A DNA stretch of 64,000 bases from Blastococcus sp. TF02A-26. GTDB lineage: Bacteria > Actinomycetota > Actinomycetes > Mycobacteriales > Geodermatophilaceae. A program made the translations under genes and the position numbers. The stretch is from NCBI RefSeq assembly GCF_003319125.1, contig NZ_QOHG01000005.1, positions 186,001 through 250,000 on the forward strand. The letters run 5' to 3'. Below, in pieces: positions 55,725 to 63,633 of the stretch. The first letter of the stretch is position 1. Every line of letters starts with the position of its first letter. The notes beneath the pieces were generated by a model. The model was given only the letters and a program-made list of their open reading frames with translations, was not told the DNA's origin and made no database searches.

Positions 55725-56488
55725 AGGGTGGTCGCCCGGCCGCCGTCGACCGGGATGACGGCGCCGGTCACGTAGGCACCGGCCCGGCTGGAGAGGTAGA
55801 CGACGACGCCGGCCATGTCGTCGGGCCGGCCGATCCGCTTGAGCGGCGCCGAGGCGGCGATCTCGTCGCCGTGCGCGGCCAGGGTCGCGGCCATCATCTT
55901 CGACTCGAACGGCCCCGGGGCCACCGCGTTCACGGTGATCCCGCGCGGCCCGAGCTCCTTGGCGAGCACCCGGGTGAGGTGGTGCACCCCGGCCTTGCTC
56001 GCCGAGTAGGAGTACGTCGGCAGCGCGGGGGCGTGCAGGCCGTCGATGCTGCCGACGTTCACCACCCGGGCGGGGTCGTCGGGGGTGGCCGCCGCCTCGA
56101 GCAGCGGCGTGAACGCGCGGGTCAGGAAGAACGGCGCCTTGAGGTTCAGGTCGAGCACCTTGTCCCAGGCCGAGGCGGGGAACTCCTCGAACGGCGCGCC
56201 CCACGTGGCGCCGGCGTTGTTGACCAGCACGTGCAGCCGGTCGGTGCGCCGGCCGACCTCCTCGGCCAGCCGCACGCACTCGGCCTCGGTGGAGACGTCG
56301 GCCGGGATGGACTCCACCTGCCCGAACGCCGAGAGCTCCGCGACCGCGGCCTCGCCGGCCTCGGCCTTGCGGGAGCTGATGTAGACCGACGCCCCGGCCT
56401 GCAGCAGCCCGCGGGCCATCATCAGGCCGATGCCGCGGGTGCCGCCGGTGACGACGGCGACCTTCCCGGTCAGGTCGAACAGGTCCAC
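55721..56488 (-). CDS. SDR family oxidoreductase (gluconate 5-dehydrogenase/FabG-like)
   Basis: 255-residue classical SDR. Cofactor loop [24 protein letters not shown], catalytic Ser in [13 protein letters not shown] and YxxxK in [14 protein letters not shown]-terminal [19 protein letters not shown] after beta-2 suggests NADP preference. Substrate unknown; similar proteins are annotated as 3-oxoacyl reductase or gluconate dehydrogenase. GTG 56488 has GGAGGTAC directly upstream. Stop CTA is shared with the convergent BTAD regulator stop. Divergent from arginine deiminase across 93 bp. Confidence 0.93.
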   Translation of the reverse strand: MDLFDLTGKVAVVTGGTRGIGLMMARGLLQAGASVYISSRKAEAGEAAVAELSAFGQVESIPADVSTEAECVRLAEEVGRRTDRLHVLVNNAGATWGAPFEEFPASAWDKVLDLNLKAPFFLTRAFTPLLEAAATPDDPARVVNVGSIDGLHAPALPTYSYSASKAGVHHLTRVLAKELGPRGITVNAVAPGPFESKMMAATLAAHGDEIAASAPLKRIGRPDDMAGVVVYLSSRAGAYVTGAVIPVDGGRATTL

Positions 56489-56581
56489 GACGTACCTCCG
56501 GTCCGTGCGGGGGGCAGCGGTGCCCCCCGGCCGGACGACGCTACCGAGCGGTCCCGCCGGCGGTTGTGCCAGCCTCGGCCG

Positions 56582-57799
56582 GTGAACGCTCCCCTCGGGG
56601 TGACCAGCGAGGTCGGCCCGCTGCGCACCGTCCTGCTGCACCGCCCCGGCGCCGAGCTGCGCCGCCTCACCCCGCGCAACAACGACGAGCTGCTGTTCGA
56701 CGGCCTGCCGTGGGTGGCGCGGGCGCAGGAGGAGCACGACGCCTTCGCCGCCGAGCTGACCGCCCGCGGGGTGGAGGTGCTGTACGTCGACCGGCTGCTG
56801 GCCGAGGTGCTCGACGTCCCCGCCGCCCGCGCCGAGCTGGTCGAGGCCGCGGTCGACGACCCCCGGCTGGGCGCCACCCTCCGCCGGACCGCCGCCGAGC
56901 ACCTGGCCGACCTCCCCCCGGCCGAGCTCGCCTCGACGCTGATCGCCGGCCTCGCCCACGACGAGCTGCCCGGCGCCCGCGGGCTGGGCTGGGAGCTGAT
57001 GACGCGAGGGGACTTCGTCGTCCCGCCGCTGCCGAACCTGCTGTTCAGCCGCGACTCCTCGGTGTGGGTGGGCGGCCAGGTCGCCGTCACGTCACTGGCG
57101 ATGCCGGCTCGCCGGCGGGAGACGACGATCACCGGCGCCATCTACGCCCACCACCCGCGGTTCACCGGCGTGCAGCGGCTCTACGACCCCTCGCTGGAGC
57201 ACCTGGAAGGCGGCGACGTCCTGCTGCTCGCTCCCGGCGTGGTGGCCGTGGGCGTCGGCGAGCGGACGACGGCCGGCGGGGCGGAGCGGCTGGCGCGGCG
57301 GGTCTTCGCCCGCGGGCTGGCGCACACCGTGCTCGTCGTCCCGATCGCGCAGCAGCGGGCCACGATGCACCTGGACACCGTCGCCACGATGGTCGACGTC
57401 GACGCGATGGTCGTCTACCCGGCGGTGGCCGATTCGCTGGTCGCCTGGACGGTGACGGCGGACGAGGTACCGGACGACGCCGACACCACCGACCTCGTCG
57501 TCCGCGGCCCCGAGCCCTTCCTGACCGCCGCCGCCCGGGCGATGGGCATCGACCGGCTGCGGGTGATCGACACCGGCCTCGATCCGGTGACCGCCGAGCG
57601 CGAGCAGTGGGACGACGGCAACAACACCCTCGCCCTGGCCCCCCGGCTCGCCGTCGCCTACGAGCGCAACACGGTCACCAACGCGGCGCTGGAGGCCGCG
57701 GGAATCGAGGTGGTGCGCATCGCCGGCGCGGAGCTGGGCAGCGGCCGGGGTGGTCCGCGGTGCATGTCCTGCCCGGTGGCACGCGACGCGCTGACCTGA
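56582..57799 (+). CDS. arcA: Arginine deiminase
   Basis: 405-residue guanidino-modifying enzyme that hydrolyses arginine to citrulline and ammonia. Motifs: N-terminal [52 protein letters not shown] and the catalytic Cys in [15 protein letters not shown] at the C-terminus. Normal length. arcB, arcC and an arginine/ornithine antiporter are not adjacent, so a full ATP-generating pathway is not encoded here; pH or nitrogen roles are possible. GTG start ([12 protein letters not shown]) without clear ribosome site; it fits the family N-terminus. Confidence 0.96.
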   Translation: MNAPLGVTSEVGPLRTVLLHRPGAELRRLTPRNNDELLFDGLPWVARAQEEHDAFAAELTARGVEVLYVDRLLAEVLDVPAARAELVEAAVDDPRLGATLRRTAAEHLADLPPAELASTLIAGLAHDELPGARGLGWELMTRGDFVVPPLPNLLFSRDSSVWVGGQVAVTSLAMPARRRETTITGAIYAHHPRFTGVQRLYDPSLEHLEGGDVLLLAPGVVAVGVGERTTAGGAERLARRVFARGLAHTVLVVPIAQQRATMHLDTVATMVDVDAMVVYPAVADSLVAWTVTADEVPDDADTTDLVVRGPEPFLTAAARAMGIDRLRVIDTGLDPVTAEREQWDDGNNTLALAPRLAVAYERNTVTNAALEAAGIEVVRIAGAELGSGRGGPRCMSCPVARDALT

Positions 57800-57922
57800 G
57801 CGGGACCGATCCGTCACCGTCCGTGGTGGCGCGCTCGGGAGGGGATGCGCATCACATCGTGATCTCGGACCCTGTGACGGACTCGCCGCGCGCTGACCAG
57901 CGCCGACACCCTCGGGGGACCC

Positions 57923-58801
57923 GTGTTCCGTAGATCTCGCCTGCTCGTCGCACTCGTCACCGCGTCGGGCGCACTTCTCCTCGCGCCCACCGCCGCGTCA
58001 GCCGACGAGCCCGACGTGCCCTCCGGTCCGCTCACCGAGTGCCTGACCGGGCTGACCGAGGGCGACCCCACCCAGTGCCTGCCCCCGGCGCCGCAGCAGC
58101 TGCCCACGCCGCCCGCACCGACGGCCGAGACCCCGGCCGCGGAGCAGCAGCAGCAGCAGACCGTCCCCGAGGAGGACGGGCCGACGGCCGACGCCGCGGA
58201 CGTGGTCCCCACCGACGAGCAGGGGCAGGAGACCCCCGATCCGGTCGCCGAGCTGTGCGCCGCGCTCGAGGACGGGATGGGCGAGCTGCCTGTCGAGCTG
58301 GCCCCGCTGACCGGCCCGCTCGCTGGTGTGGTCGCGACGCTCTGCGCCAACGCGGAAGAGGTCACGGAGGAGCTCGAGGCGCTGCTCGGGGAGCTGGAGA
58401 CCCTCGTCACGGATCTCCTCGCCGTGCTGACCGACCCCAAGGCGGGCTGCGAGACGCTGGTCGGCCTGATCGAGAAGGGCGGCGCCGCGCTCGGGCTGCC
58501 CGCCGAGGTGCTGACCGGCCTGATCGAGCAGTTCTGCTCCTTCATCCCGGGTGAGGAGCCGGCCCCGCAGCCCCAACCGCAGCCCCAGCCCCAGCCGGCC
58601 CAGCCGGTCGTGCACCCGCAGCCCCAGCAGCAGCACCAGCCGGCCGTCGTCCCGGTGGCGCACACCGGCGGGACCGGCGGTGGCCAGCTGGCCTACACCG
58701 GCACCGAGCCGGCGCCCTACCTCGCCGGTGGGCTCATCGCGCTCGGCCTGGGCACCGGCCTGACCCTCCTGGGTCGTCGCCGGGCGTCGTCCGACGCCTG
58801 A
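57923..58801 (+). CDS. Secreted LAxTG-anchored cell-wall protein (class E sortase substrate)
   Basis: 292-residue surface protein. Sec signal peptide at residues 1-27 (RRSRLLVALVTASGALLLAPTAASA). Mature part has Gln/Pro-rich low-complexity tracts (EQQQQQTVPEE; PQPQPQPQPQPAQP), and a helical central part of about 100 residues with four Cys that could form disulfides. The C-terminus is a sorting signal: LAYTG, hydrophobic span PYLAGGLIALGLGTGLTLLG, then RRRASSDA. LAxTG is preferred by sortase E of high-GC actinobacteria. No sortase gene lies nearby. GTG start; no known functional domain was recognised. Followed by a strong hairpin. Confidence 0.9.
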   Translation: MFRRSRLLVALVTASGALLLAPTAASADEPDVPSGPLTECLTGLTEGDPTQCLPPAPQQLPTPPAPTAETPAAEQQQQQTVPEEDGPTADAADVVPTDEQGQETPDPVAELCAALEDGMGELPVELAPLTGPLAGVVATLCANAEEVTEELEALLGELETLVTDLLAVLTDPKAGCETLVGLIEKGGAALGLPAEVLTGLIEQFCSFIPGEEPAPQPQPQPQPQPAQPVVHPQPQQQHQPAVVPVAHTGGTGGGQLAYTGTEPAPYLAGGLIALGLGTGLTLLGRRRASSDA

Positions 58802-58813
58802 TCCCTCGCCCAG

Positions 58814-58858
58814 CACGACTCGGGCCCTGCATCCATCGGATGCAGGGCCCGAGTCGTG
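58814..58858. terminator. Bidirectional hairpin after the sortase-substrate gene
   Basis: Perfect 21-bp arms (58814-58834 / 58838-58858; CACGACTCGGGCCCTGCATC plus one base) with a 3-nt ATC loop, between convergent genes. Confidence 0.88.
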
Positions 58859-58867
58859 TCCGGGGGA

Positions 58868-59806
58868 CTACCGCAGGGTGATCTGCCGCGAGATCAGGCC
58901 GGCCCGGGCGCGACGTTCGTCGGCGGTCAGCGGGTCGGTCACCTGCAGCGCCTGCTCCAGCCGGGTCTGGAAGTCGGTCGCCGCGTCGGTCCAGTCGTCG
59001 GCCAGCGCGTCGGCCGGGAGGTCCCAGACGGGGACGACGAGGCCGTGCGCGCGGAAGGCGCCGGCGTAGCGGGTGCCCTCGCAGAGCAGGATCTCCTCGG
59101 ACGCCGAGAGCCGGGCCAGCGCGTCGAGCAGCGGCTCCTCCGCCTCCGGCCGCACCCAGCGCAGGTGGGCCCGCTCACCGCTGGGCCGCACCCAGTAGGC
59201 CGCACCGAGGCCCGGCAGCATCACGGTGGGCAGCACGGCCTGGTTCGCCTGCTCCAGCCCGGCCTGCGCGGCCGGCGAGGGGTCGGCCCCCTCGAGCCAG
59301 AAGGCGAAGTCCTCGTGCACCGTCACGTCGAACGGCGCGTCGAGGTCGAGCAGCTCCTGGAGTCGCGGCCCGGACGAGCCCGCGGCACCGATCGGGCCCG
59401 GGTCCACCGGCGCGCCCTTGGGGGCCTCGAGCGCGGCGGCCAGGGCGGTCCCGAGGTCACGGCTGATGTCGTCGGAGGAGGTCGGCAGCTGGACGCCGAG
59501 CAGGATCTCGCCGTTGGCCCGCACCAGCGCCGGCGCACCGCCGGGCAGCACGCTGGCCAGCGTGACGTCGCGGCCGTCCGTCGTCCTCAGCGGCGCGGTC
59601 GCGGCCGGCACCAGCTCCCGCAGGGCCACCCAGTGCGGCTCGCCGGGGAGCCCCTCGAAGGGCCGGGTCACCGGCGGGGCGTAGCCGGAGCCGTGGCAGT
59701 GCTTGTAGCGGCGGCCGGAGCCGCACGGGCACGGCGCCTTGGGGTTGACCTCTCCCCCGGCGGCGGGGGCGGAGCTGGGCTTGCGGCGGGTCGCTGAGCG
59801 GGCCAT
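58868..59806 (-). CDS. SEC-C motif protein (DUF5926-like)
   Basis: 312 residues. The N-terminus has a SEC-C zinc motif, KAPCPCGSGRRYKHCHG (CxC...CH), as found at the end of SecA, here placed at residues 22-40. The rest is a DUF5926-like domain with no known catalytic motif (RPFEGLPGEPHWVALRELVPA, ASEEILLCEGTRYAGAF, ARAGLISRQITLR). Homologues are common in actinobacteria and sometimes mislabelled as SecA. ATG has TACTCT 6 bp upstream and no ribosome site, so it is a leaderless candidate. Divergent from a P450 with a 39-bp gap. Function unknown. Confidence 0.9.
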   Translation of the reverse strand: MARSATRRKPSSAPAAGGEVNPKAPCPCGSGRRYKHCHGSGYAPPVTRPFEGLPGEPHWVALRELVPAATAPLRTTDGRDVTLASVLPGGAPALVRANGEILLGVQLPTSSDDISRDLGTALAAALEAPKGAPVDPGPIGAAGSSGPRLQELLDLDAPFDVTVHEDFAFWLEGADPSPAAQAGLEQANQAVLPTVMLPGLGAAYWVRPSGERAHLRWVRPEAEEPLLDALARLSASEEILLCEGTRYAGAFRAHGLVVPVWDLPADALADDWTDAATDFQTRLEQALQVTDPLTADERRARAGLISRQITLR

Positions 59807-59812
59807 GGCTCC

Positions 59813-59818
59813 AGAGTA
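59813..59818 (-). promoter_or_regulatory. Leaderless -10 box of the SEC-C protein gene
   Basis: TACTCT on the minus strand, 6 bp before the ATG at 59806. Confidence 0.5.
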
Positions 59819-59833
59819 GGGACCCCCGATCCG

Positions 59834-59839
59834 TAGGCT
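59834..59839 (+). promoter_or_regulatory. Leaderless -10 box of the P450 gene
   Basis: TAGGCT, 6 bp before the GTG at 59846. Only 15 bp separate it from the minus-strand -10 box of the SEC-C gene. Confidence 0.55.
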
Positions 59840-59845
59840 CCGACG

Positions 59846-61054
59846 GTGACCGGCACGCCCCCGCCCCTGGACCTGGCCGACCCCGCGGTGGTCGCCGACC
59901 CCTACCCCGCGTTCGCCGCCGCCCGGGCGCAGGCGCCGGTCCAGTGGCACGAGGGCCTGGGCCTGTGGCTGGCGTTCACCCACGCCGAGGCCGGCGCCGT
60001 CCTGCGCGACCGCCGGCTGGGCCGGATCTGGCGCGACCGGGAACCGGCCGAGCGGTTCGGGTCGTTCAACCTCATCCACCGCAACGCCATCCTGGAGATG
60101 GAGCCGCCGGACCACACCCGGCTGCGCCGGCTGATCAGCACCGCCTTCGCCCGCGGGCACGTCGAGCGGCTGCGACCCTGGGTGCAGGAGCTGGCCGGTC
60201 AGCTGGTCGACGGCCTGGTGGAGCGCTCCGCCGGCAGCCAGCCGGTCGACGTCCTCTCCGGCATGGCCGAGGAGCTGCCGGTCGCCGTCATCGCCGAGCT
60301 GCTCGGCGTCCCCGGCGCCGACCGGCCGCTGCTGCGGCCGTGGTCCAACGCGATCGTGAAGATGTACGAGTACGGCCGGACGACGGCGGTGGAGGACGCC
60401 GCCGAGCGGGCCGCCGCCGAGTTCGTCGCCTACCTGCGGGACCTCGCCGCCGAGCGCCGGCGGGCACCCGGCGAGGACCTGCTCTCGCACCTGGTGTCGG
60501 TGCGCGACTCCCACGGCGACCGGCTCACCGAGGACGAGCTGGTCACCACCTGCATCCTGCTGCTCAACGCCGGGCACGAGGCCACCGTCAACGTCTCCGG
60601 CAACGGCCTGCTGGCCCTGCTCCGGCACCCCGACGAGCTGGCCCGCCTGCGCGCGGACCCCGACCTGCTGCCGACGGCGGTCGAGGAGCTCATGCGCTAC
60701 GACTCGCCGCTCCAGCTGTTCGAGCGCACCGCGACCGAGGACGTCGAGATCGGCGGGGTGACCGTCGCCCGCGGGCAGAAGATCGCCGCGCTGCTGGGCA
60801 GCGCCAACCGCGACCCCGCCGTCTTCTCCGCGCCGGACACCCTCGACGTCGGCCGCACGCCCAACCCGCAGATCTCCTTCGGCGCCGGCGTCCACTTCTG
60901 CATCGGGGCGCCGCTGGCCCGCGTCGAGCTCCAGGCCACCTTCGGCGCGCTCCTGGCCCGGACCTCCCGGCTGGACCTCGGCGCGACGCCCCACCGCCGG
61001 CCGGAGTTCGTGATCCGCGGGCTGGCCGAGCTGCCCGTCGTCCTCACCCGGTGA
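59846..61054 (+). CDS. Cytochrome P450
   Basis: 402-residue class I bacterial P450 monooxygenase. I-helix oxygen-binding motif LLNAGHEATVN (about residue 240), K-helix ExxR in EELMRYDSP, and heme loop FGAGVHFCIGAPLAR with the axial Cys near residue 352. No membrane anchor; it needs a ferredoxin and reductase encoded elsewhere. It resembles the CYP107/CYP125-side actinobacterial P450s, but I cannot assign a family. GTG start preceded by a leaderless promoter. Possible roles are xenobiotic, terpene or fatty-acid hydroxylation. Confidence 0.96.
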   Translation: MTGTPPPLDLADPAVVADPYPAFAAARAQAPVQWHEGLGLWLAFTHAEAGAVLRDRRLGRIWRDREPAERFGSFNLIHRNAILEMEPPDHTRLRRLISTAFARGHVERLRPWVQELAGQLVDGLVERSAGSQPVDVLSGMAEELPVAVIAELLGVPGADRPLLRPWSNAIVKMYEYGRTTAVEDAAERAAAEFVAYLRDLAAERRRAPGEDLLSHLVSVRDSHGDRLTEDELVTTCILLLNAGHEATVNVSGNGLLALLRHPDELARLRADPDLLPTAVEELMRYDSPLQLFERTATEDVEIGGVTVARGQKIAALLGSANRDPAVFSAPDTLDVGRTPNPQISFGAGVHFCIGAPLARVELQATFGALLARTSRLDLGATPHRRPEFVIRGLAELPVVLTR

Positions 61055-61068
61055 GCCGGCCGGGTCAC

Positions 61069-61074
61069 TAGGGT
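61069..61074 (+). promoter_or_regulatory. Leaderless -10 box of the YqeB-like gene
   Basis: TAGGGT, 7 bp before GTG 61082. Confidence 0.5.
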
Positions 61075-61081
61075 CGCCCGG

Positions 61082-61564
61082 GTGGACGAGGGGCCCCGGC
61101 CGACCGTGCTCGGCATGACCCGCGAGGACAGGGCGTGGCTGTACGCCCTCTTCGGCGGCGGCGGGCTGGCGCTGCTCCTCGCCGCTCCCTGGCTGGCCGG
61201 GTGGCTGGACGCCGTGCCCTTCATCCCGTTCTCCGGCGTCCTGGACTGGCTCGCCTCGCTCGACTCCGCCGCGTGGTGGGTGCTGCGCCCCGCGATCGGC
61301 CTCGTCGCCGGCGTGGGCCTGGCCGCCTTCGTGATCGCGGACGAGTACCAGCTCGAGGTCGGGGACGACGCCGTCGTCGTGGTGCGCGGCCGGGACCGCC
61401 GACGGGTGTCCCGGGAGCAGGTGGTCGGCGTCTACCGGGAGCGCAAGAAGGTGGTCATCCACGGCACCGGCGGCCGCGTGCTGTTCGACCAGCAGGTCGA
61501 GGCGCCGAAGGACGCCGTCCGTGCGGCCTTCGCCGACCGCGGGTATCCCTGGGAGTCGGAGTAG
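61082..61564 (+). CDS. YqeB-like membrane protein with PH-like domain
   Basis: 160 residues with two membrane segments: about 20-45 (WLYALFGGGGLALLLAAPWL) and about 68-88 (WWVLRPAIGLVAGVGLAAFV). A short cytosolic beta-rich region (YQLEVGDDAVVVVRGRDRRRVSREQVVGVYRERKKVVIH) follows that resembles a PH-like fold, ending GYPWESE. This layout fits the YqeB family of actinobacteria, whose function is unknown. GTG start with TAGGGT 7 bp upstream. It follows the P450 gene by 27 bp on the same strand but appears to have its own promoter. Confidence 0.8.
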   Translation: MDEGPRPTVLGMTREDRAWLYALFGGGGLALLLAAPWLAGWLDAVPFIPFSGVLDWLASLDSAAWWVLRPAIGLVAGVGLAAFVIADEYQLEVGDDAVVVVRGRDRRRVSREQVVGVYRERKKVVIHGTGGRVLFDQQVEAPKDAVRAAFADRGYPWESE

Positions 61565-61656
61565 GCGACCGTCGGCGGGTCCGGATCCGAACGTCGGGGG
61601 ACGGGGAGCCCGTGCCGGTGCGCCTCCCCACGAGCAGCACCAGAGACGGAGGGCGC

Positions 61657-62994
61657 GTGGAGCGGGAGCGGCGTCGGGACGCGGCCGACCTCGTGCGCGA
61701 CCACGGGCCCGGGCTGCTGCGCACCACCGTGCTGCTCACCGGCGACCGCGCGTCGGCGGAGGACCTGGTGCTCACCGCGGCCACCGGCGTCCGGCGGTCG
61801 ACGGACGACCCCGCTGCGGCTCTCCGGGCGCTGGTGATCCGGACCTTCCTCAGCCGGCGGCGGCTCCTCGACGGCGAGCAGGTGGTCGAGGGTGTCCGCC
61901 CCGACGCCGACCGCGACCCGGCGTACGCGCGAGCGGCCGAGCTGCGCGCAGCCCTGCTCCAGCTGGCGCCCCGCACACGCGCCGCCCTCGTGCTGCGCGT
62001 CGCGGAGGGCCTGGACGCCGAGCAGACCGCACGGCTGGTCCGGTCGGAGCCGGGCAGCATCGAGGCCGACGTCCACGACGCCGTGACCGCGCTGCGGCCC
62101 CTGCTGAGCCCCCGGGCCTCCCACCCGTCCGGTGCCGACGACACCGAGGAGCTGCGCGCCCGCCTGCACGCCCTCGCCGACGAGCTGACCTGGCTCGACC
62201 CGGCGGTGCCGGTCGAGGGCGTCGCCGCCCGGATCCGGCGCCGGCGGCGGACCCGCGTGGCGTCCGCGGGGGCCGTCGCAGCGGCCGCGGCGCTGCTGAT
62301 CGGCGTCCCCGCGGTCCTCGGGCCGGCGCCCGCCCGGGAGGGGACCGGCACGGAGCCGGCCACGGAGGCGCGGACCCCGGAGCAGGCCGCCGCGGCGGCC
62401 GCGGCGGTGCAGGCCCAGCTCGAGGACGCCGTCGCCAGGATCGGTGCGGCGCCGGTCCTGACCTCCCCGGCGGAGTGGGACCAGTGGCTGCCCCGCGGAC
62501 GGCCGCCCGAGGGGACGACGGGCCAGGAGGACGAGGGGACCTGTCCCCCGCTGTCCGACCGGCTGACCGCGGCCCTCGACGCACCGATGGGCTACTGGAC
62601 CGGCGCACTGCCGCGCGGGCCGGTCGGCTGCACCTGGGTGCCGTCCCCGGGGCCACTGTCGGCCGGCGGGCCCTACGACTACCCCTACGTGCTCAGCGTC
62701 GGCTTCGTGCACGACCGGGACGGGACGTCGGTCGAGACGCTCCGGAGCACCTTCGCTCCCGGGGGCCCCGGCTCCCGCACCCTGTGCCCGTCGGCGGACC
62801 TGCCCGGCGAGAGCGCGCTCATCGGCTGCCCCGACGAGGAGGGACGCACCGACGTCCGCCTCCTGCTGGCCGTCCGCGACGCGCGCGACGCCGGCGTCTG
62901 GGTGCTGTCGGCGAGGGTCCAGCCGCAGACCGGGCGGTCGCCGGCCGACGCCTTGGCCGTGCTGACCGAGGCGGTGTCCACGGTCTACGGCTGA
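61657..62994 (+). CDS. Fused degenerate SigE-like sigma domains plus membrane-anchored extracytoplasmic domain
   Basis: 445 residues in one frame. Residues about 10-150 match the next gene's SigE-family sigma factor: LLRTTVLLTGDRASAEDLV (sigma-2) and LAPRTRAALVLRVAEGLDAEQTARL (sigma-4). About seven residues are missing in the sigma-2 helix region, and a weak sigma-4 recognition helix reads RSEPGSIEADVHDAV. Residues about 165-225 match the protein encoded after that sigma gene: ARLHALADELTWLDPAVPVEGV, a basic stretch RRRRRTR and a membrane helix. The remaining 220 residues are extracytoplasmic with four Cys. It is thus a fusion of modules that are separate genes immediately downstream. GTG follows GGAGGGCGC. 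Likely a membrane-tethered pseudo-sigma regulator; inference. Confidence 0.85.
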   Translation: MERERRRDAADLVRDHGPGLLRTTVLLTGDRASAEDLVLTAATGVRRSTDDPAAALRALVIRTFLSRRRLLDGEQVVEGVRPDADRDPAYARAAELRAALLQLAPRTRAALVLRVAEGLDAEQTARLVRSEPGSIEADVHDAVTALRPLLSPRASHPSGADDTEELRARLHALADELTWLDPAVPVEGVAARIRRRRRTRVASAGAVAAAAALLIGVPAVLGPAPAREGTGTEPATEARTPEQAAAAAAAVQAQLEDAVARIGAAPVLTSPAEWDQWLPRGRPPEGTTGQEDEGTCPPLSDRLTAALDAPMGYWTGALPRGPVGCTWVPSPGPLSAGGPYDYPYVLSVGFVHDRDGTSVETLRSTFAPGGPGSRTLCPSADLPGESALIGCPDEEGRTDVRLLLAVRDARDAGVWVLSARVQPQTGRSPADALAVLTEAVSTVYG

Positions 62995-63114
62995 GCGGCT
63001 CACGATCGTCACCACCCCGGACCGGCCCGTTGCCGAACCGAGACCGAGCCGTGCTGGGGTGGATCACCCCTGCCGATGCGTCATCCCAGTGAGAGCACGG
63101 GAGACGGAGGGCGC

Positions 63115-63633
63115 GTGGCACGGGATCGGGACGACGGGTTCACCGACTTCGTCGTCGACTGCGGCCCCCGACTGCTGCGCACCGCCGTGCTGCTGACCGG
63201 CGACCGGCACTCCGGCGAGGACCTGGTGCAGACCGCGCTCGCGCGGGCCTACGGGAAGTGGTCGACCGTCCGCGCCGCGGACGAGCCGATCGCCTACGTG
63301 CGACGCGTCATGGTCAACGCCCACCTGAGCCGGCTGCGCCGGCTGACCAGCACCGAGCAGGTCGTCGAGGCGGTGCCCGACCGTGGCGACGGCGCCGATC
63401 TCCAGGCCGCGCACGCCCAGGCCGACGAGCTCCGGACGGCGCTGCTGCGGCTCTCGCCGCGGATGCGGACCGCCGTGGTGCTCCGGTACTTCGACGACCT
63501 GAGCGAGGAGGAGACCGCACGGCTCATGAACTGCTCCCGCAGCACCGTGAACAACCACGTCACCCGGGGGCTGGCCGCGCTGCGCGGTCTGCTCGCCCCG
63601 GTGCCCGAGCCCACGTCGAGGAGGTCCTCGTGA
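63115..63633 (+). CDS. SigE family ECF RNA polymerase sigma factor
   Basis: 172-residue group IV sigma factor. Sigma-2 about residues 10-75 (LLRTAVLLTGDRHSGEDLVQTALARAYGKW), sigma-4 about 105-160 (LSPRMRTAVVLRYFDDLSEEETARLMNCSRSTVNNHVTRGLAALR) with a complete helix-turn-helix. Directs RNA polymerase to stress or envelope-type promoters. Start GTG 63115 follows GGAGGGCGC; the 18 bp over the ribosome site and start are identical to those of the upstream fusion gene. The stop overlaps the GTG of the following membrane protein, its probable partner or anti-sigma. Confidence 0.94.
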   Translation: MARDRDDGFTDFVVDCGPRLLRTAVLLTGDRHSGEDLVQTALARAYGKWSTVRAADEPIAYVRRVMVNAHLSRLRRLTSTEQVVEAVPDRGDGADLQAAHAQADELRTALLRLSPRMRTAVVLRYFDDLSEEETARLMNCSRSTVNNHVTRGLAALRGLLAPVPEPTSRRSS

